In this document: in pieces, positions 34,372 through 46,556 of the stretch
How positions within the stretch are numbered: the stretch's first letter is position 1
Layout: every line of letters begins with the position of its first letter
Program-made: the position numbers and the translations under genes
Notes under the pieces: model-generated
What the model was told of the DNA's origin: nothing
What the model saw: the letters and a program-made list of their open reading frames with translations, nothing else
Databases searched by the model: none
Source: Acanthamoeba castellanii str. Neff
Lineage: Eukaryota; Discosea; Longamoebia; Acanthamoebidae
Length of the DNA stretch: 64,000 nucleotides
Assembly (NCBI RefSeq): GCF_000313135.1
Contig: NW_004457654.1
Span: forward strand, 1,378,730-1,442,729
Direction: 5' to 3'

Positions 34372-36805
34372 TCAACTCTCTTTGTAGGTCTCCTTGACCA
34401 GGTGCTCTGATGAAATGGGGAGGAGGAAAGGAGAGACTGGTGAGGCTGGACGCTTCTTGGCTTCCGAAGAGGAAGGATCGGGAGCAGGGAGTACCTTTCA
34501 GGGGGATGACAAGCTCGTCATTGTCGTTGATGGTCACGTGGTGCATCTTGTCTTTGAACAGGTAGCGGATGCGCAGCTGCTTCTCGTCACCCGGGCATGG
34601 ATCATAGAAGCCTGACCACGCATCACGCCGGCACATAACATGAGGGAACGCGTTAGCATGTTGGCTGTGGAGGGTGCACTACAGGGGGGAGCAGGTGGTA
34701 CCGTAAAGGGAGGCCTTGGAGCCCTCCTCCAAGATGAGCTGCGAGTCCTCGACCCTGTATTGAAGCGGAACCGTGACGTCGATCACCGAGCCCTCCTCGG
34801 CTTCCTCTTCGTCACCGGACGGCGTGGGCTCCTTCCACCTGCCGTACTGGCCCAACACGATCACGAGCCCTGTGTGCCACGATGATTGATGGGGGGGGGG
34901 TAAATGTCTGAGCACCAACGCTCAAGGGCCAAAGCTGGGGGGGAGGTACCGTGTTTGGTCCGTTCGGCTTCGATCTTTCTCTTGACTTGGGCGAGTATGA
35001 GGCGGATGTCCATTTCGGCCTGTTGCCGCTTCTTTTTTATGTGTTCTGATCGCAATCGCAAAGTCGCGGCCTTCTTCCTGCAGAGCGACACCGAAGAGAG
35101 GGCAAACGTTAGGCGAGTGGATGGACAAAGGTGTGAAGCGAGGGCGAGAAGCGCGTACTCTCTTTTCTTGCGCTCTCGCAGCGGGTTGAACCAAAACTGG
35201 GTGGCGGCTAACACGCCAAACAGAGGCAGCACAAAGGCGCCCACGCTCGTCCACCCCTCGAGCCCTCGCGTGACCAGAAGCGGGAAGGAAAACTGCTGCC
35301 CAAAGTAGGTGTAGCTGCACACGGGAGCACGGGTAAGGCGGGCGACTTGCTCCGCCGGCAGCAAAGAGTGCGAGAGAGGCACGTACGTGGCGATAACAGT
35401 ACAGGCACCGTTGGCGCCGAGGCCCGTGGAAATGCTGAGCTTGTTGCCCTTCGAAATGCGCCGGGTGTAGCCCAGGCCGACGGAGGGAAGTCCCCCGAAG
35501 CCCAGCTCCGTCTCCAGGCTGAGGCTCTCCCGCTTCGACAGCTTCTTGCGATAGTTTAATTCCAGTGACGGAATCGAGAATGGCCAATCGCCCACGTACT
35601 CCACATCGGCAAACTGGAGATGAACTGATCAGCGGCAGCCCGAGCCCAATATAGCGCCGCAGCTTGCATTACACGCTGGGGTACCTTGAGGTGCGAGGAC
35701 ATGACGGTGGTCTTGGCCTGGCGGCGGAGACCAAGCCGCATGACGTTGTTCTGTCCGATGGAGAATTGGGCATCGCCCAGCACCCGCTCGCTCAGCGTCT
35801 CCCAAAAATGGAGGGTCAGGTTGCTCCCTTCGTTGTTGATGTCAGCAATGATCGCACCCACACTATCGACCACACGACGCATCAGTGCGTGAGTGTTAGG
35901 TGAATCGGGTTGTTGCACATGGGCCACATGAGCAACGTACTTGGAGGACGACAGTCTGGTTTGGCCAATGACCCGGAGGTTCCACGCCTCCGGTCCGGCA
36001 ACCACCTGCGCATCGGCAAAGGTGGTGCGATCGACGTCGGAGAAGAAGCGCCGCCATCCGAAGATGAGGCTGCTGCCCCGCTGCGCCACATTACCGCCCA
36101 CGACCACCATGTTGCGCGTATCAATTTGGTTCTGCATGTCACACAAACAGACAACCAACGCCACCCATCCCCACACAACCATGCGTCAGCAGCTGCCAGG
36201 CCACGAGGTGCAGCGATGGCGGAGAAGAAGGGAGGGAAAGGGTGGGCATGTGCCTGCATCATTTCGTTTATCTGCACGCCGAGGATGAACGGGAGATTGA
36301 ACTCCTCCGGTCCTCGCTTGAAGGCCCCCAGCACCGTGGTAATCTTGCCCTTCATCTTGAACTTGTTCCGCAGCTCCTTCAGTTCCTTGTCCTTTTCCAC
36401 CTTTTCAAGATGCTTCTTCAACTGTAGCACAATGATGCACTCTGGCAGTGAGCAGAGATTGCCAGAGTGCAGCGATTGTTGAAAGGGGAGAGAACGGCTA
36501 CAAACCTCATCAAGGGTGGGGTAACGCTTGACCAGCTCTTTGCAAGTGTTCGACTTGAGAGCCTCGAGACCATAGATGTCGTACACGGCACGCTGCTCGT
36601 CATCCATGAGCACGACATAGGCGTAATTAATCTGCACAAATTTCTTTTCGGCTTCGCCGCGGACATCGCCTCCATGATGGTCGGGATGGAAGGTGCGCGC
36701 GAGCTTCCTGTATGCCTTCCGTATCTCGTTCTTCGACGCTGTCTTCTTCACACCCAGAAGCCCGTAAAGATCCGTGCCCTCCTCAATTTCCTCTGGCCCC
36801 TCCAT
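34372..36805 (-). CDS. DNAJC11: DNAJC11 homologue (mitochondrial J-domain protein, DUF3395)
   Basis: In animals DNAJC11 associates with MICOS/SAM in the mitochondrial intermembrane-space bridging complex. ATG 36805 opens the J domain: DLYGLLGVKKTASKNEIRKA, YRKLARTFHPDHHGG (HPD intact), VLMDDEQRAVYDIYGLEAL. Then come LKELRNKFKMKGKI, the beta-barrel-like middle (RRFFSDVDRTTFADAQVVAG; ADINNEGSNLTLHFWETLSE; IPSLELNYRKKLSKRESLS), GQQFSFPLLVTRGLE and WTSVGAFVLPLFGVLA, then KKKRQQAEMDIRLILAQ and the C-terminal DUF3395 with GLVIVLGQYGRW, VIDVTVPLQYRVEDSQL and GFYDPCPGDEKQLRIRYLF. The last exon gives HLVKETYKES and stops at 34372. Family match runs end to end. Confidence 0.93.
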
Positions 36806-37369
36806 CTTCGCTCACTGCAAATTCTACAAAAAGTGCCCAACACTGTTTCCTTCTTCCCGCCAATTCTTGGTATGCGGCTTTAACATTCTTTGGCATGATC
36901 CAGTTTTTTGTTCGGTTTTTTCCTGGATTGGTGGAGTTTCAGGTATTACGCATGAAAATTAAAAAAAAGCAAAATATATAGCTATATATTTTGCCACTTA
37001 ATTAATCATGAGACTTCACCTTTGATGGAAGTGAGGTCCAACTGAAGTTACAAGCCGATAATAATAGACACTACATCTTCTATTCAGAGCAGCCTGCACC
37101 GTTTCCCTGTGATTCCCCAACACGAGTTGCGCAACAAGTTGCTGGAGTCCTGCCAATTTCCGTCCACTTCGAGCGATGTACCGGGAAGTATTTCGGGAGG
37201 CTGTTTACCGATTGGCCGTTTGGGCGGTGGTTTTCCGCTATTAAGGTGGCGGGGGGTAGTAATACAAAGGGTGCGCGCAAGGTTTCGGCTTGCCGCTCTT
37301 CTCTCGCCCCCGTTCGTTACTCGCCGCTCCGGAGCGCAGTGTGCCTTCTTTCTCCATCTGATCTGTAAG
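36806..37369. promoter_or_regulatory. Divergent intergenic region, DNAJC11 and P450, with AT-rich core
   Basis: This 564-bp interval separates two start codons that point away from each other. The middle (about 36955-37010) is AT-rich in a GC-rich neighbourhood and holds the perfect palindrome annotated separately. No coding exon is seen. Its use as a bidirectional promoter is inferred from geometry. Confidence 0.5.
36969..36994. promoter_or_regulatory. 26-bp perfect palindrome
   Basis: The half-site GCAAAATATATAG is followed directly by its exact reverse complement. It lies in the AT-rich core between the divergent DNAJC11 and P450 genes. It could bind a dimeric regulator, extrude as a small hairpin, or simply be a symmetrical AT-rich element; the sequence cannot decide. 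Confidence 0.6.
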
Positions 37370-39099
37370 ATGACCCTCCTCGAACTGGATACGTGGACTT
37401 CGCCGGTCAATTGGGCGTATCTTTTGACGTCGGCCTTAGTGGTGTTCTTCCTCGCGGACCACCTGAGCACGCTGAGGAAGCGCAAGAGCCTCCCGGGTCC
37501 GTTGTTCGCTTGGCCCTTCTTCGGCGCCATCTTCGAGATGGTGTGGGATCCGACCAACTTCTGGGATCGTCAGGAGACCTTCGGCCCGCTCTCGTGGAAT
37601 GCGCTCTTCGGCAAATTCATGGTCTTCTCGCGCGACACCGACACTTCGATCAAGATCTTCAAGCACAACAGCCCCGAGGAGCTCAAGATCGTGCTCCATC
37701 CCAACGCTGTGCGTCTTCTCGGCGAGGACAACATCGCCTTCATGCAGGGCCCTGGCCACAAGGAGCTGCGCAAGCGTCTCCTGCCCCTCTTCACCAAGAA
37801 GGCTCTCGGCGTCTACCTCAACATTCAGGAGAAGGCCATCCGCGAGCACCTCGCTAACGTACGTCAATCTGCCTTTTTTTTTTTTAGAAACTCAAGTGTC
37901 GGCGCCGTCCTCGATTTCCCGCTCCATCGATTCAATCTCATCATCCAATTTTTCTTTTCTTCCAATATTGGAAGTCTTTCAAAAACAAAGGCCATTTGCT
38001 CTGTCTCACCTCCAATTACGATGAAGAAATGAAATACGGAAGATCTTACAGTTTTGTATCTAACAACACCCACGGGTACCATCTCATTCTATTCTACACA
38101 CAGTGGGTCAAGCTCCCTCAGCCTCAGAAGATGCGCGACCTGTGCCGCGATCTCAACGTCGATACCTCGCAGTCGGTGTTCATCGGCCCCTACCTGTCGG
38201 GCGACGAGAGGAAGGAGTTCGCCAAGAACTACATGATGATGAACGAGGGCTTCCTGGCCTTCCCGCTGTGCATCCCCGGCACCGCCCTGTACAGGGCCGT
38301 GCAGGCGCGCAAGAAGGTGGTGGCCACGCTGACCACCTGCGCCAAGCTCAGCAAGGACAGGATGAGCAAGGGCGTCGAGCCCGAGTGCCTGTTGGACTTC
38401 TGGATGGAGAAGACCGTCGCCGAGATCCAGGAGGCCAAGGCCGCCGGCGCGCCGGCCCCGCCGCACAGCTCCGACCACGAGGTGGCGTGCACCACGCTCG
38501 ACTTCCTCTTCGCCTCGCAGGACGCCTCGACCGCGTCGCTCGTGTGGACTTGCGGCCTCGCCCTCACCGGCAACCCCGACGTGCTCGCCAAGGTGCGCGC
38601 CGAGCAGCTCAAGCTGCGCCCCAACGACGACCCGCTCACCACCGACGTGCTCGGCGACATGCCCTACACCAACCAAGTGGTCATGGAGCTCCTCCGCTAC
38701 CGCCCGCCCGCCACCCTCGTGCCGCACATCGCCCTCAAGGACTTCCAGCTCACCGACAACGTCAACGTCCCCGAGGGCTCCCTCGTCGTTCCCTCCGTGT
38801 GGGGCGCCTGCCACCAGGGCTACACCAACCCCAACACCTTCGACCCCGACCGCTTCTCCCAGGAGCGCGGCGAGGACCGTAAGTACGGCAAGAACTTCCT
38901 CACCTTCGGCAGCGGCCCCCACTACTGCCTCGGCAAGCAGTACGCCATCAACCACTTGATGTCCTTCCTCTCCATCATGTCCATCAACGTCGACATGAAC
39001 CGTCACCGCACTCCCGAGAGCGAGACCATCGTCTACGGCCCCACCATCTTCCCCGCCGACGGTGTCATCGCCGACATGAAGGAGAAGAAGTACTACTAG
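37370..39099 (+). CDS. Cytochrome P450, CYP61/CYP710-type (sterol C-22 desaturase)
   Basis: CYP61 (ERG5) and CYP710 introduce the C-22 double bond of ergosterol or plant-type sterols; Acanthamoeba makes ergosterol, so this is a good fit. Two exons, 37370-37858 and 38104-39099, give 494 residues with an uninterrupted frame. The N-terminus has a membrane anchor (WAYLLTSALVVFFLADHL) and a proline-rich hinge (SLPGPLFAWPFFG). Helix I reads LDFLFASQDASTASLVW, the family's variant of the oxygen-binding motif. ExxR is in VVMELLRYRPP, followed by ATLVPHIALKDFQL. The haem loop is LTFGSGPHYCLGKQYAINH with the Cys ligand. The assignment to C-22 desaturase rather than another P450 rests on QDAST and RYRPPATLVPH. 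The intron (245 nt) is longer than most here and AT-rich. Confidence 0.88.
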
Positions 39100-39515
39100 A
39101 GCCCCCCCAAACCACTAGCAAGCCCACCGACTCTGCCCTCCTCCGGCCACGAAGCGAACTCAGCCCCCGCTCGACCGAGAAACTCTCCAGCGGCGCACAG
39201 GCCAGGGAGGCGCGCGGCTAGTGGGACATCACCATTGCCACCAATTTTTTTGCATTTTTGTGGTCGCAGAGAGGAGCTGCGGCGAAGGTTCCCCTAATCA
39301 AGGAACCTTCAAACGAAGTATCATTACCACCACACCACCCACTCTCTCTTGAACGAACGTTCCCTCCGCCTTTGCTTCTTCCCTCCTTCTTCCAAAGCTT
39401 GTTTGGTCGGGCCGGGGATCCGCAGGAGAAAGGGTTTCTTCTCCGCGTCGGACCTTTTTTTGGCGGCTGCGCGAGGCCGGGCTGGGTTGCGTTTTGTTTT
39501 GCTGTTCGTCGATGG
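39100..39515. other. Intergenic between P450 and antiporter genes
   Basis: This is the 3' flank of the P450 and the leader of the next gene. Short open frames are present on both strands, but none is supported by domain-like sequence. Confidence 0.45.
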
Positions 39516-41809
39516 ATGATGGACATGGCTGCCGACAGCGCTGCACAGGAGGAGCTGCGTCTCGATGGTGAGCAAGACCAGGCACAGCTGCTTGGCGACT
39601 CGAGTGAGACACTGGAGTACGCTGAAGCTGAGCTCTACGGCGCTGAGCCGCCTCTTGGCGCGACTGCTACGGGAAGGTAACTACGCCCCCCCCTTGCTGT
39701 ACACAAAATTATAAATAATATTTTTTGGTAGATTATAATTACAAGAATTATAACATTAAAAACTCATAAAAATGGGCCTTAAGGTCCTTTCCGCTGGACG
39801 TGGCCCGGAAGCGATGGTTGTGGAAGCTGACGATCGGGTTGGTGCTGATTGTGGGTTACGCCGGGTACTATGTGTGCCGCTCCAACCTCTCAGTGGCGTC
39901 GCCCTCCCTCATCAAAGACTTGGACCTCAGCAAGTCCACCTTTGGTGCGCTTCCCTCTTCATTCATGAAGAACCCGCCTGCGTGTGTGGCCCGGGGTCTG
40001 TTTCTGACGGAGCGCTCCGACAGGCATCGTGTTGACGGCGGGCACGGCGGCCTACGCCGTCGGCAAGTTTGTGACGGGTCCGGTTATCGACTCCATGGGC
40101 GGCCGGAAGGTATCGTTGTGGACAGCTACAGCTGCTACTGCTGCCTGTGTTCGCAGGGCTCACGACTCATTCTCGGTTCTACCGCTGACGCAGGTCTTCT
40201 TGCTGGCCATGCTCTGTTCGATCTTGCTTACCGTGGTCTTCACATTCGGATCGGCCGTGTGGTACTTCACGCTCGTCTGGATAGGAAACCGCCTCGTGCA
40301 AGCTGCTGGTACGAGAGGGTCCCTCTGCACCACCATTACGACGCTCGGCGACTCATTCTCGCTGTTGTCGTGTGCTTCATGGGTCGCTGTTCCGCGCAGG
40401 TTGGCCTGCCGTGGTGAAGATTACGTCCAGCTGGTATCACCCCAGCGAATCTGGGAAGGCCATGGGCTTCATTTCGCTCAGCTTCTTGTTCGGAGGTACG
40501 CCGCAACTTTGCTAAAGGATCGGGCTATGTTGCTTACCATTGTCTTCATCCCTTGTTTCGTGTTAGATGCCATCGCACGGTTCTATCTCGCCGGCGTGTT
40601 GGAGGCAACGGACGACAGCTGGGTCGCCGTGTTCTGGGTGTCGGCCATTACGCTGGGCGCCATCGGCGTGCTCTGCTTTTTCCTCCTCAAGGGGTCCCCC
40701 GCAGATGTGGGGCTTCCCTTGGAGGACGAGAAACACACGGCCAAGCAAAGCACAGCGGACGACATAGACGAAACCGATGGTCGAATTCAGGTGCGCACCG
40801 CCCGTGCCCTCTTTTGTGGTGCGCGTGGTGTGTGTGTGTGTGTGTATCCTGTGAAATGCTCACCCGCTTCTCGGTGACTGCAGGTAGTGGGAACGGAATC
40901 GCAGCCGGGATCGTGGAAGGAGAGGATCGGGCCTCTCTTGCGGAATCCTCGCTTCTGGCTTCTCTGTTTCATGTCCTTCGGGCTCACTCTGTTGCGATCA
41001 ACCTTCACGGATTGGGCCAACGTGTACCTCACCGACGAAACGCACGCCAGCCCCTCCGAAGCCGCACTGGGCAGGTAAGCCCCAAGCCTCACCTCCACGC
41101 TTTGGAAGCTTCTTTTTAGCTACAGTGATGTGGTGACATCTCTCGCTCACATGTGCGTGCGTGTACTCAAATGACAGCATCATGTTCCCACTCAGCGGAG
41201 GGTTCAGTTGTTTGCTGGTGGGCTGGCTCAACGACAAGCTGTCGCGTGGGCGGAGAGGCCTCATGCTGATGGGCTTCTTGACCGTGCTGGCCATCACCCT
41301 GGGCGCCTACTCCCTTCTCTCCTCGCGCAGCCTGCCTCTCGCCCTAGGTGACTCAATCATCTCGCGCCCGTTCATGGTGTAGTTGCTTCTCACTCACCTC
41401 TATGACGTGGTGTCGCACAGTTTTCGTGACGCTGGTGGGGTTCACGCTCACGGGTCCGTACACGCTACCGGCTGGCGCGCTCTCGCTCTCGATCGGCGGT
41501 CCGATGTGCGCCACGGTCTCGGCGCTCGTGGACACCACGGGCTACATCGGCGGCCTCCTCTCCGGCTACCTCGTGGGCCTGCTGGCCGAGACCTACGGCT
41601 GGAGCACCGTGTGGGGTCTGCTGGCCGTGGTCACCGTGGCCACCATCTTCGTCACCGCCGCCTTCTCCCTCCTCGACTACCGACACTCCCTACCGGAGTC
41701 CCTCCCGCACATCAACTCTTCTTCTGATGAGTACGAGTTGCAGGAGACCGGCGTCGACCAAGATGACGGAGAGCTCACCTTCCATCTCGCAGAGGACAAA
41801 GCGAAATAA
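39516..41809 (+). CDS. Organophosphate:phosphate antiporter, MFS (SLC37/GlpT-type)
   Basis: A twelve-helix major facilitator likely exchanging a sugar- or glycerol-phosphate for phosphate. The first exon is an acidic cytosolic lead (MDMAADSAAQEELRLDGEQD). After an AT-rich intron come LTIGLVLIVGYAGYYVCRSN (TM1 with the family Tyr-Arg pattern), LSVASPSLIKDLDLSKSTFG, IVLTAGTAAYAVGKFVTGPV (TM2), FLLAMLCSILLTVVFTFGS, LVQAAGWPAVVKITSSWY (split by an intron), WVAVFWVSAITLGAIGVL, PRFWLLCFMSFGLTLLRSTF, MFPLSGGFSCLLVGWLNDKL, LVFVTLVGFTLTGPYTLPA and TTGYIGGLLSGYLVGLLAE. WVAG/RNRL-type charged loops lie between helices. It ends HLAEDKAK at 41807-41809. The exact substrate is not predictable. Confidence 0.82.
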
Positions 41810-41924
41810 TAATTCGATTCTCTTCCTTCCTGGAATTCGTCAAAAGTTGTAAAAATAAAAAGATGCAAAAATAAAAATAAAAAGATGCAACTTGTGTTTA
41901 TTTTGCATGAATTGAGCCACACAA

Positions 41925-43908
41925 ATGGAAGATGACGAGTTTGCGGCGTTTGAGTTGAACGATGATGAGGACCTGGACGGACTATATGAGGAGGCGGATT
42001 TTGACATTCCCTTAGGCCTGCAGCAGACGCAAACCGTCTCTGCCCCGCCGCCTATGATGAAGTTCAAAACCGAGGCGTTCGATCCGCCTCTTCCTCCCGT
42101 CCCCGCCGCCACCCCCACGGTCACATTCTCCAGCGCTCCCCCTTCCCTCCTGCGGCCACCACCACGGCCCGTGCCGAGCAGCAGCCCTGCCACCGCGGTG
42201 CCCATCTCCCCCTCCCGAGTCCTGCCCATCGCCTCTACCGCCCCAGCAGCTGCTCCAGTCGTTGCCGTACCTCCCTCCTCCTCTTCCTTTAGTTCTACGC
42301 ACGCGTCTGCTCGCGTCTGCTCGCGCTGACGAGCAAAGCAGGCGAAGGTGAAAGTGCAGCCGCCGCCGAGCCCGCAGGTGGTGCGGTTTGCACAGCAGCC
42401 GCAGCCGCAGCCGCAACTGGGCGCGGTGCCCATGACCCCAACGCAGCAGCCGCAGAAGCAGCAGCTGAAGCAGCAACCGCCGAGCAAGCAGCAGGTGGAC
42501 TCCTCGCTGTTCGTCACGACGCCGTCGCTCCGGCGGGTCGAGCCCAACCCGGCCGAATCCCCCCTGAAGCGCACCAAACTGAGCGAAGACGACGCCATGG
42601 AGTTCGCCCTGGGGTACGTTGAGTTGGTGGGTGGGTGGGTGGGTGGTGGTTGTGTTGTTGATGGTGGGCGTGTCGCGTGTTGTTCCCCAATGCAGTGCAC
42701 CGTTTCCGATGACGCCCTTGCCGCTCGGGCGGCCGCGCATACCCGGCCCGGCGGGCGAGCTCATGCTGTCGAGCGCGCGGAAGAAGGACGCCACCGGCCA
42801 ATCGTCCACGCTCAAGAGCTCGCAGCAGGCCGCGCAGCAGACCCTCCCCTCGCCGATCATCACCCGCGGCAGCGACCAGGCCGTGTCGCCCACCGACCCG
42901 GCGCAGGACGTCGACTTCTACAACGGCCCGTGGCTCACCATGCTCGAGCACCTCCAGCTCCCGCCCTTCACGCCCGCCCAGGGCAACGCTCTGCGGTTCA
43001 AGTTCAGCATCGAGTACGTGCTGCAGGACGGGTGGCGCGTGAAGGTGCCGCAGCTGGTGGTGGTGATCAAGTCCATCGCGACGGACACCAACGCCAGCGT
43101 AACGCTGAAGGATCCGACGGGCGAGATGCAGGGGACGATCCACGCCTCCGTACTGGACATCCACCCCAACCTCATCAAGCGAGGCGCGGTCCTCTTCCTG
43201 CGTCAGGTGCGGCCCACTTGCCTCCCTCACTCAGCCTCCCCTTGGTTGCAGATGTTCTGTAACCTGTTTGTTGTATTTGCACAGGTTTCAGTTTTCACGC
43301 CTGCGCCGGACTCGCACTACCTCAACATCACCGACGCCAACATTGTGCACATCTTCCCGCAGAGTCTGCCGCACCCAACGGTACTACAGCACCACTCGCA
43401 CCCTTGGGTCCTCGCGAGTGTTGGCGCTCACTGACGCGTGTCCGGCCCTCCGATCGATCAGAGCTTACTCAACGCCAAGGCATGGCGACACACGTTCTCT
43501 CCGCTGGAGGCCTACGAGGGCAAGATGGCCCCGCCGCGGTCTCTCGCGCGAGAACAGCAGCAAACGCTCGGGGCTGGGCTGGCGCCTCGCCACACGTCCG
43601 CTACCACCGCGAGATCACCCTACGCCACTCCCAAGGCAGCCCGGCCAGCGCCGCCAGCTCGACCGCAGGGTCAGGCGCAGGGTCCACCGCCACCACGGCA
43701 GCCGCGTGGCGAGCAACCCTCACAACAGCGACGACAGCCCCAGGCCCCGCAGCGACAGCCACCACCACCAGGCCGAGCATCACAGCAGCAGCCGCAGCGG
43801 CGACAGGCCGGGGAAGCGCTCCCCCAGCCCGAGAAGCAGCAACCTCTGCTGGACGACATGTCCATGGATGCCCTCCTGGCCAACATCGACATGTCGGCCT
43901 TCCCATGA
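41925..43908 (+). CDS. HROB-like: HROB-like OB-fold protein (MCM8-MCM9 partner)
   Basis: HROB (C17orf53) recruits the MCM8-MCM9 helicase in homologous recombination. The first exon has an acidic N-terminus (MEDDEFAAFELNDDEDLDGL), and an intron with a GTACCTCC donor near 42268 joins in frame to KVKVQPPPSPQVV and a Gln-rich stretch. The next exon reads RIPGPAGELM and the OB-fold: WLTMLEHLQLPPF, VPQLVVVIKSIATDTNASVT, LKDPTGEMQGTIHASVLDI and LIKRGAVLFLRQV. A further intron leads to VFTPAPDSHYLNITDANIV with HIFPQ. The LKDPTGEMQG and HYLNIT blocks are the family signature. The last exon is Gln/Pro-rich and ends in an acidic-hydrophobic LLDDMSMDALLANIDMSAFP motif, stop at 43906-43908. Confidence 0.88.
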
Positions 43909-44060
43909 CCTTTGTGGCCAAGCCCACCACACGCAGTACACGCCCGTCGTACGCAAAGAGCGAGAGAGAGAAAAAAGAGCGGCAGCGCTTCCTGCGCTCG
44001 TGTCGTTTTCAGCCTGACAAAATAGGGGGGTTGGGCAGAGTTCGGCGCGCCTCATCTCTT

Positions 44061-46556
44061 CTAGGAGCCGAAGGCGGTCTCGTCGGCGTCGATCTGCTTG
44101 AAGGCGTACTGTCCTCGGCCGGAGAACTGGAGGACGTACTCGTGGTACTGCCAGAGGGATTTGCGGTGGGAAACGGTGAAGAGGGTGATGCCCAGCTCCC
44201 TGCACCTCGTGTAGATGTAGCCCTCCACGTCCACGCTCACGGCGCTCGTGCATTCGTCCAAAATGGCGAACTGGGGCTTGTGGTAGAACAGCCGGGCCAT
44301 CGCCACGCGCTGCTTCTCTCCTCCGCTCAGCACATCCGCCCAATCTACACTCACACCACCCGACCGACGAACGGGCGCGCGTTAGTCCCCAGAAGACGAG
44401 CAGCTGTTTGGGGAGGGGGGGGGGTTAAAAGGGCGGCAAGGGGGGTACCCGAAACGGCATCCCATCCGCCCTCGCGCTCGACCAGGTAGTCGAGCTGCAC
44501 CTGGCGGAGGTAGTCCACCAGATCCTCGTCGGTGCCGCCGGCCTTGCGGAACTGCTCGTGGGAGTGGGGGTAGATCACCTGGTCCCTCAGCGTACCCAGC
44601 GCAAGGTACGGCCGCTACATTTGCAGAACAGCCAGAAATGTATGAACGCGAGCGAGTAGCGGTGAGACATGGATCGTCTCAGATAGGGCGAGGAGCTGAG
44701 AAACACGAGGAAGGCGGTGTGACGCACCTGCGGGACGTAGAAGAGCTTGTTCTTGGCGGGCTTGGTGAGGGTGCCGCCGAAGAGCGGCCACAGCTCGCCG
44801 AGGATGCGGAAGAGGGAGCTCTTGCCGCAGCCGTTGGGTCCGGCCACGAGCACGTTCATGCCCGACCGCACCTCGAAGCTCAGGCTCTCGATCAGGAGGT
44901 CGCCGTTGGGCGTCACGATGGGCACGTCCTCGAACTTGATGATGTGGTCCTGGGTGATGATCTTGCCGCTGTTGGGCTTGAGCTCGCGGGTGGAGGTGCC
45001 GGAGGCGGGGTTCTTGGAGACCATGGTGCGCTTGTAGGTGCCGGCGTTGAGGTCCTTGAGCACGTTCTGGAGTTCGGTGACGCGGGCGGTGTAGCCGGCG
45101 AGGCGGGTGAGCTCGCGGCCGGCGAGCACGAGGCGGCCGACGGCGAGGGCCATGTTCATGAGCATGCGGCCGCTCTTGTAGTACTCCTCCATGAGCTCGG
45201 CCTGGCTGGCGTTGCGCAGCTTGGCGTTGTTGAGGTCGAAGAACGGGCGGCTCACCACGAGGTAGCCCACGCACGACGCGCAGTACTTGGCGATGATGCT
45301 GTCGACGATGCCCAGCAGCGCGCGGAACTGGATCGAGTACCGCAGGTGGTTGACCAGCCCGCGGAAGGACTTGCTGATCACCGACCGCTCCTTCTCGTTG
45401 CCGCCGTAGAAGGCCACCTCCTCGCTGTGCGTGATCAGACGCGAGTTGACGAATCGGAACTCGCCCTCGAGCCTCTGCTCGTTCACCGTGAACTTGCCGA
45501 TCGGTCGCCGCAGCCGCGTCAGCAGCAGACCCGACACCAGCAGGTAGCCCAGCATGCTCGCCGGACCCTGCGCGCCGATGGCGCCCGAGAGCTTGCGCGC
45601 GTAGATGAAGATGTCCAGGATGGGCTTGCTCACGTTGGAGTAGAGCTCCGACACGCTCGTGCAGAACTTCTCCACGTCCTGCGTCAGCAGCTGGTCCGCG
45701 TTGGCGATACGGTTGTCCAGGTTGGACACCTTGTAGTACGTGAACCCTACACACGCACACCACCACCACCGCCGCCGCCATTTTTCCGTTTAGACCCCAT
45801 TACGCCCGGTGGCCACGTCGCTTCGGCGAGGGTGCAATAATAAGAATAATAAGAATAAAAAGGCTATTGGCGTGCTTTGGGGGGGGAGGCAAGCAAGACA
45901 AAATAAGAGGTTGGAGAAGAAGGAAAAAGAAGAATGGAATATAAACAAAATCAGGATGAATTGGAGATTTGGGGGCGAGATGAGTAGGTACCGTTGAGGT
46001 ACTCCTGGTAGAGGTGCTGGGTGAGGCGGGTGCGGAACCGGAGGGCGAGTTCGTTGAGGCCGTAGCGGAGGAGGTTGTTGACGAGGGCGATGGGGAAGAA
46101 GGCCATGACGAAGTTGAGGAACACGACCACGAAGCCCTGGAAGTCGCGCGTGATGATGGTACGCTCGATGGCCGTTCCATTCTTGAGCATCCACACGTCG
46201 CACCACGTTCGCGAGAGCATCATGGCCGCCACCAGCACCATGAAGCCGCTCTCAGGCGTGAACGGCCCGGGGATGAGAATCTTGAGGAGGCGCCACAATC
46301 GCGAGAAGAAGACTCCATCTACGGCCACCTTCTGCCGCGCGGCTCCGTCCTCCTTTTTGGTCTGCAGCAGCTCGGGTCGGTTGGACTTCATGGCCCAATT
46401 GCGCGTCGTGACGACGTACACCATCGACGAGGCGACGATGGCCACCAGCCCGATCGTGCGTGAGCGGCTGCCCAGGATGATCTCCGCCACGCGCCCCACC
46501 CCCACGGAGGTGCTCCCGTTAGGCACCACCGGTGCCAGCTTTGAAAGGGCGCCCAT
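44061..46556 (-). CDS. Peroxisomal ABCD half-transporter (ABCD1-3-like)
   Basis: Imports long-chain acyl-CoA into peroxisomes as a dimer. ATG 46556 opens the N-terminal region. The first exon runs to about 45993 and includes [20 protein letters not shown] and [12 protein letters not shown]. Exon two starts at [20 protein letters not shown] with QDVEKF, the ABCD EAA-like block. The nucleotide-binding domain has Walker [28 protein letters not shown], signature [19 protein letters not shown], Walker [13 protein letters not shown], and the H-loop VSHRKSLW. Stop at 44061. It is a half-size transporter as in ABCD1-3, and the [21 protein letters not shown] region is closest to that group. Four or five introns are short. 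Confidence 0.93.

Noticed and set aside
38089..39006. 305-residue minus-strand frame of Val, Glu and Gly
   Set aside because: Antisense shadow of the P450 second exon, which carries the ExxR and haem motifs.
44638..45840. 400-residue plus-strand frame of Val, Glu, Ala and His
   Set aside because: Antisense shadow of the ABCD transporter, whose Walker and signature motifs are on the minus strand.
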